64,000 nucleotides of DNA from JAYPHU01 sp038127535 (GTDB lineage: Bacteria > Pseudomonadota > Alphaproteobacteria > Rhodospirillales > UBA2165): assembly GCA_038127535.1 (NCBI GenBank), contig JAYPHU010000012.1:29552-93551 (forward strand). The letters run 5' to 3'. Below, piece after piece: positions 61,905 to 64,000 of this stretch (position 1 is its first letter; every line of letters begins with the position of its first letter). Made by a program: the position numbers and the translations under genes. A model generated the notes under the pieces. It was not told the origin of the DNA. It did not search any database and worked only from the letters and a program-made list of their open reading frames with translations.

Positions 61905-63279
61905 ATTTTTCCCGGTATTTTCTGACCACCGCCAGCGCAATCATGTTGAGGCAGAGGGTGACAATGAACAACACGAAACCCAGGGCGAACGCCGCCAGGG
62001 TTTTCGGGCTGTCGAATTCCTGATCGCCGACCAACAGGGTGACAATCTGCACGGTCACCGTGGTCACCGCTTCGAACGGGTTGGCGGTGAGGTTCGCCGA
62101 CAGACCGGCGGCCATCACCACGATCATGGTCTCTCCGATAGCCCGGCTGACGGCCAGCAGGACACTGCCGACGATGCCGTGCAGGGCGGCCGGCAACACC
62201 ACTTGTTTGATGGTTTCCGACTTGGTCGCGCCCATGGCGTAAGCCCCATCCCGCAGAGACTGCGGCACCGCATTGATCACGTCGTCCGACAGCGACGAGA
62301 CAAAGGGGATGATCATCACCCCCATGACCAGCCCGGCGGCCAGGGCGCTTTCCGAGGCCACCGTGAGCCCGAAGGATTCACCGAACCCCCGGATCATCGG
62401 TGCGATCGTCAACGCGGCGAAGAAGCCGTAGACCACGGTCGGTATACCGGCCAGGATTTCCAGGATCGGTTTGACCCAGCCCCGGAACCGGGGTGTGGAA
62501 TACTCCGCCATATAGATCGCCGACATCAGGCCGATGGGAACTGCAACCACCATGGCAATTACCGTGATCAACAGCGTGCCGGCAAAGATCGGCACCGCGC
62601 CGAACGCGCCCGAAGCGCCCACCTGGTCCGCCCGAAGCGCCGTTTGCGGACTCCATTTCAAACCGAACAGAAACTCCGCGGGCGAGACCTGATTGAAAAA
62701 CCGGATGATCTCGAACAACAGGGACAACACAATGCCGATGGTGGTCAGAATGGCGATGGCCGAACAAACCACCATCACGATGTTCGCCACTTTCTCCACC
62801 CGTTGCCGGGCGCGCATGCGTACGACGATCCGGCGGCGGGCGTGATACATGCCGGCGGCGCCGGCGGCAAACGCCAGGGCAACCATGGCCCCGAGCCCGA
62901 TCGATTCCAGCTCATTGAGGCGCTGCAGCAAGGCCAGCTTTTCAGGCGCCGCTGATTTCTGGGCGAAGGCGCTGCTCTGCAGATTATAAATTTCCCCCAG
63001 CGCCAGGTTAATCTGATCCGGCGTTCCGGCCTGTACCGATGCCGGCAGGGAGGGGACCAGCAGCGCGGAAATGACCGATGATTCAACTGCCGACCAGATC
63101 GTGAAAATGATCAGCGCCGGCAGCAGGAACCAAAAGGCGACGTAAGAGCCGTAATAGCCGGGCAGGGAATGAAGCTCTCTCGTATTCCCACCGCTCACGG
63201 CGAAAGCCTGCTTCTTGCCCATCCAATACGCGAAAGTGGACAGGATCAGCAGGGAAACTGTGAGAATAAAAAAGATCAT
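61897..63279 (-). CDS. pstC: Phosphate ABC transporter permease PstC (long form)
   Basis: A 460-residue permease, longer than the usual 300-320 because of an N-terminal region with three helices and a periplasmic insert (to about residue 190), the PstC_N type. The transport core has PIGLMSAIYMAEYS, GIPTVVYGFFAAL, and the EAA loop GAYAMGATKSETIKQVVLPAAL. With PstA it forms the channel. Confidence 0.92.
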   Translation of the reverse strand: MIFFILTVSLLILSTFAYWMGKKQAFAVSGGNTRELHSLPGYYGSYVAFWFLLPALIIFTIWSAVESSVISALLVPSLPASVQAGTPDQINLALGEIYNLQSSAFAQKSAAPEKLALLQRLNELESIGLGAMVALAFAAGAAGMYHARRRIVVRMRARQRVEKVANIVMVVCSAIAILTTIGIVLSLLFEIIRFFNQVSPAEFLFGLKWSPQTALRADQVGASGAFGAVPIFAGTLLITVIAMVVAVPIGLMSAIYMAEYSTPRFRGWVKPILEILAGIPTVVYGFFAALTIAPMIRGFGESFGLTVASESALAAGLVMGVMIIPFVSSLSDDVINAVPQSLRDGAYAMGATKSETIKQVVLPAALHGIVGSVLLAVSRAIGETMIVVMAAGLSANLTANPFEAVTTVTVQIVTLLVGDQEFDSPKTLAAFALGFVLFIVTLCLNMIALAVVRKYREKYE

Positions 63280-63329
63280 GTCAGGCGGACTTGGAAAAAA
63301 GAGAAGGTACGCAAATTTTTAAAACAAGA

Positions 63330-63378
63330 GGGTGGGCGAAAAACGAAAGCGGCGGCCGCTCTGGATTGAACGGCCGCC
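63330..63378 (-). terminator. Terminator/attenuator between pstS and pstC
   Basis: On the minus strand, 8-bp stem GGCGGCCG (63378-63371) with CGGCCGCC (63358-63351), 12-base loop, followed by a T-rich stretch (GCTTTCGTTTTTCG). It follows the pstS stop, so it would keep pstS in excess of the permease genes, as seen in other pst operons. Confidence 0.75.
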
Positions 63379-63391
63379 GGATTTCGATGTC

Positions 63392-64000
63392 TTACATGCT
63401 CAGCATTTCCAGGCCGCGGGAAGAGGTCATGATCATCTTCCGGTCCTTTTCAGGCAGCGGGATCAGGCCCTTGTCGGTCAGGTAACCATCGTCGCCCCAG
63501 GATTTTTCGCTCGTGAACTCGGTGACAAATTCCTTGATGCCGGGAACGACGCCAACATGGTTCTGCTTCACATAGAAGTAGAGGGAACGGGAAACGCCGT
63601 ACTTGCCCGAAGCGATATTTTCGAAGGTCGGCTCGTTGCCGTCGACGACCGCGCCTTGGATCTTATCGGCGTTCTGGTCGAGGAAGCTGAAGCCGAAGAT
63701 GCCGACGGCATTCGGGTTGGCGTCCAGCTTCTGAACAATCAGGTTGTCGTTCTCCCCGGCTTCGATGAAGGCGCCGTCTTCGCGGATCACGTGGCACTTT
63801 TTCTTGGCGAGGCCGAGTTCCTTGGCGCCCTTAACCTTCTTGCAGCCGCCTTCCATGGCGATCTCAACGAACGCGTCGCGGGTGCCGGACGTCGGGGGCG
63901 GGCCCAGAACTTCGATCTTGGTTTTGGGGAGGCCGGCGTCGATGTCGCTCCACATTTTATAGGGATTGTCGACCAGCTTGCCGTTCATCGGCACTTTGTG
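63392..64000 (-). CDS. pstS: Phosphate ABC transporter substrate-binding protein PstS, N-terminal part outside window
   Basis: The C-terminal 202 residues are in the window; the frame is open to the edge. The block PPPTSGTRDAFVE is the phosphate-binding T-S-G-T-R-D signature, and AVGIFGFSFLDQNADKI follows. It captures phosphate in the periplasm for PstCAB. Confidence 0.9.
   Translation of the reverse strand, partial: HKVPMNGKLVDNPYKMWSDIDAGLPKTKIEVLGPPPTSGTRDAFVEIAMEGGCKKVKGAKELGLAKKKCHVIREDGAFIEAGENDNLIVQKLDANPNAVGIFGFSFLDQNADKIQGAVVDGNEPTFENIASGKYGVSRSLYFYVKQNHVGVVPGIKEFVTEFTSEKSWGDDGYLTDKGLIPLPEKDRKMIMTSSRGLEMLSM

Noticed and set aside
61846..62955. 369-codon plus-strand frame opposite pstC
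   Set aside because: Shadow of the pstC permease.
1..64000. Global reassignment of TAA/TAG to glutamine
   Set aside because: Many intact conserved genes end at TAG or TAA at their expected length, and normal CAG/CAA codons are common.
1..64000. tRNA, rRNA, CRISPR, insertion sequence or prophage
   Set aside because: None was seen on reading; small tRNA-like folds cannot be excluded without a covariance search.

Overview
The window is about 64 kb of a GC-rich (roughly 60 percent by eye) bacterial chromosome, almost certainly from a free-living alphaproteobacterium of the Rhodospirillales or a related marine lineage. Pointers are a LexA box of the alphaproteobacterial type (GTTC-N7-GTTC) in front of mmcB, a PstA with the long N-terminal extension common in this class, a TRAP transporter, an alphaproteobacterial ribbon-helix-helix protein, and a ROSE-like RNA thermometer in front of an hsp20 gene. 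I see no rRNA, tRNA, CRISPR array, insertion sequence or prophage.

Layout. 1-7.9 kb: a partial metal-dependent amidohydrolase, divergent from a TRAP transporter (DctP, DctQ, DctM) and a fused HyuA-HyuB hydantoinase/5-oxoprolinase, which together look like uptake and opening of a cyclic amide. 7.9-20 kb: two tandem MFS exporters, an AsmA-like protein, a broken alpha/beta hydrolase, an RHH protein, a CobD-like cobalamin enzyme, a SCO1-like protein, a YcgN-like protein, a YgjP-like metalloprotease, a shortened Ada-type methyltransferase, and mmcB back to back with yjbQ across an SOS box. 20-27.3 kb: a SPINDLY-type glycosyltransferase, an interrupted response regulator-pentapeptide protein, a VOC protein, a ChaC-like enzyme, an SMP-30 lactonase, an unknown protein and a MscS-like gene that has lost its pore region. 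27.3-30.2 kb: a tightly coupled operon of a TauD-like dioxygenase, an SdhA-like flavoprotein and an SdhB-like 2Fe-2S protein. 30.4-36.1 kb: a coiled-coil secreted protein, a decayed small gene, a probable selenoprotein (Prx-like, UxxC), hsp20, two EamA exporters and a decayed lipoprotein gene. 36.1-43.9 kb: central and secondary metabolism (two 2-hydroxyacid dehydrogenases, DUF1330 protein, aminotransferase, PhhB, PcaF-type thiolase, FprA-type ferredoxin reductase, PrmA). 43.9-53.4 kb: UvrD, a degenerate HtrA-like protein, a ClC channel, a decayed GGDEF gene, an orphan 549-residue protein, a deoxyribosyltransferase and a Phd/VapC toxin-antitoxin pair. 53.9-64 kb: MlaA-MlaC, EttA, a di-haem peroxidase, and phoB-phoU-pstBACS.

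Most notable points. (1) At 31787-32269 a peroxiredoxin-like frame has an in-frame TGA exactly where the first cysteine of a CxxC motif belongs. A hairpin with the geometry of a bacterial SECIS follows 16 nt later, so this is probably a selenoprotein. (2) Five separate genes carry at least nine in-frame TAA or TAG codons and no internal TGA, each at a position compatible with a former CAA or CAG (Gln) codon. Only one of the five shows a frameshift. TAG is also the normal end of many intact neighbours, so wholesale recoding is unlikely; a burst of C-to-T nonsense decay, or leaky readthrough, fits better. (3) Several genes look internally altered but intact: a MscS without its pore helix, an HtrA-like protein without catalytic His and Asp, and an Ada without its zinc domain.

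All functions are read from the sequence and from family knowledge; no database search was run.
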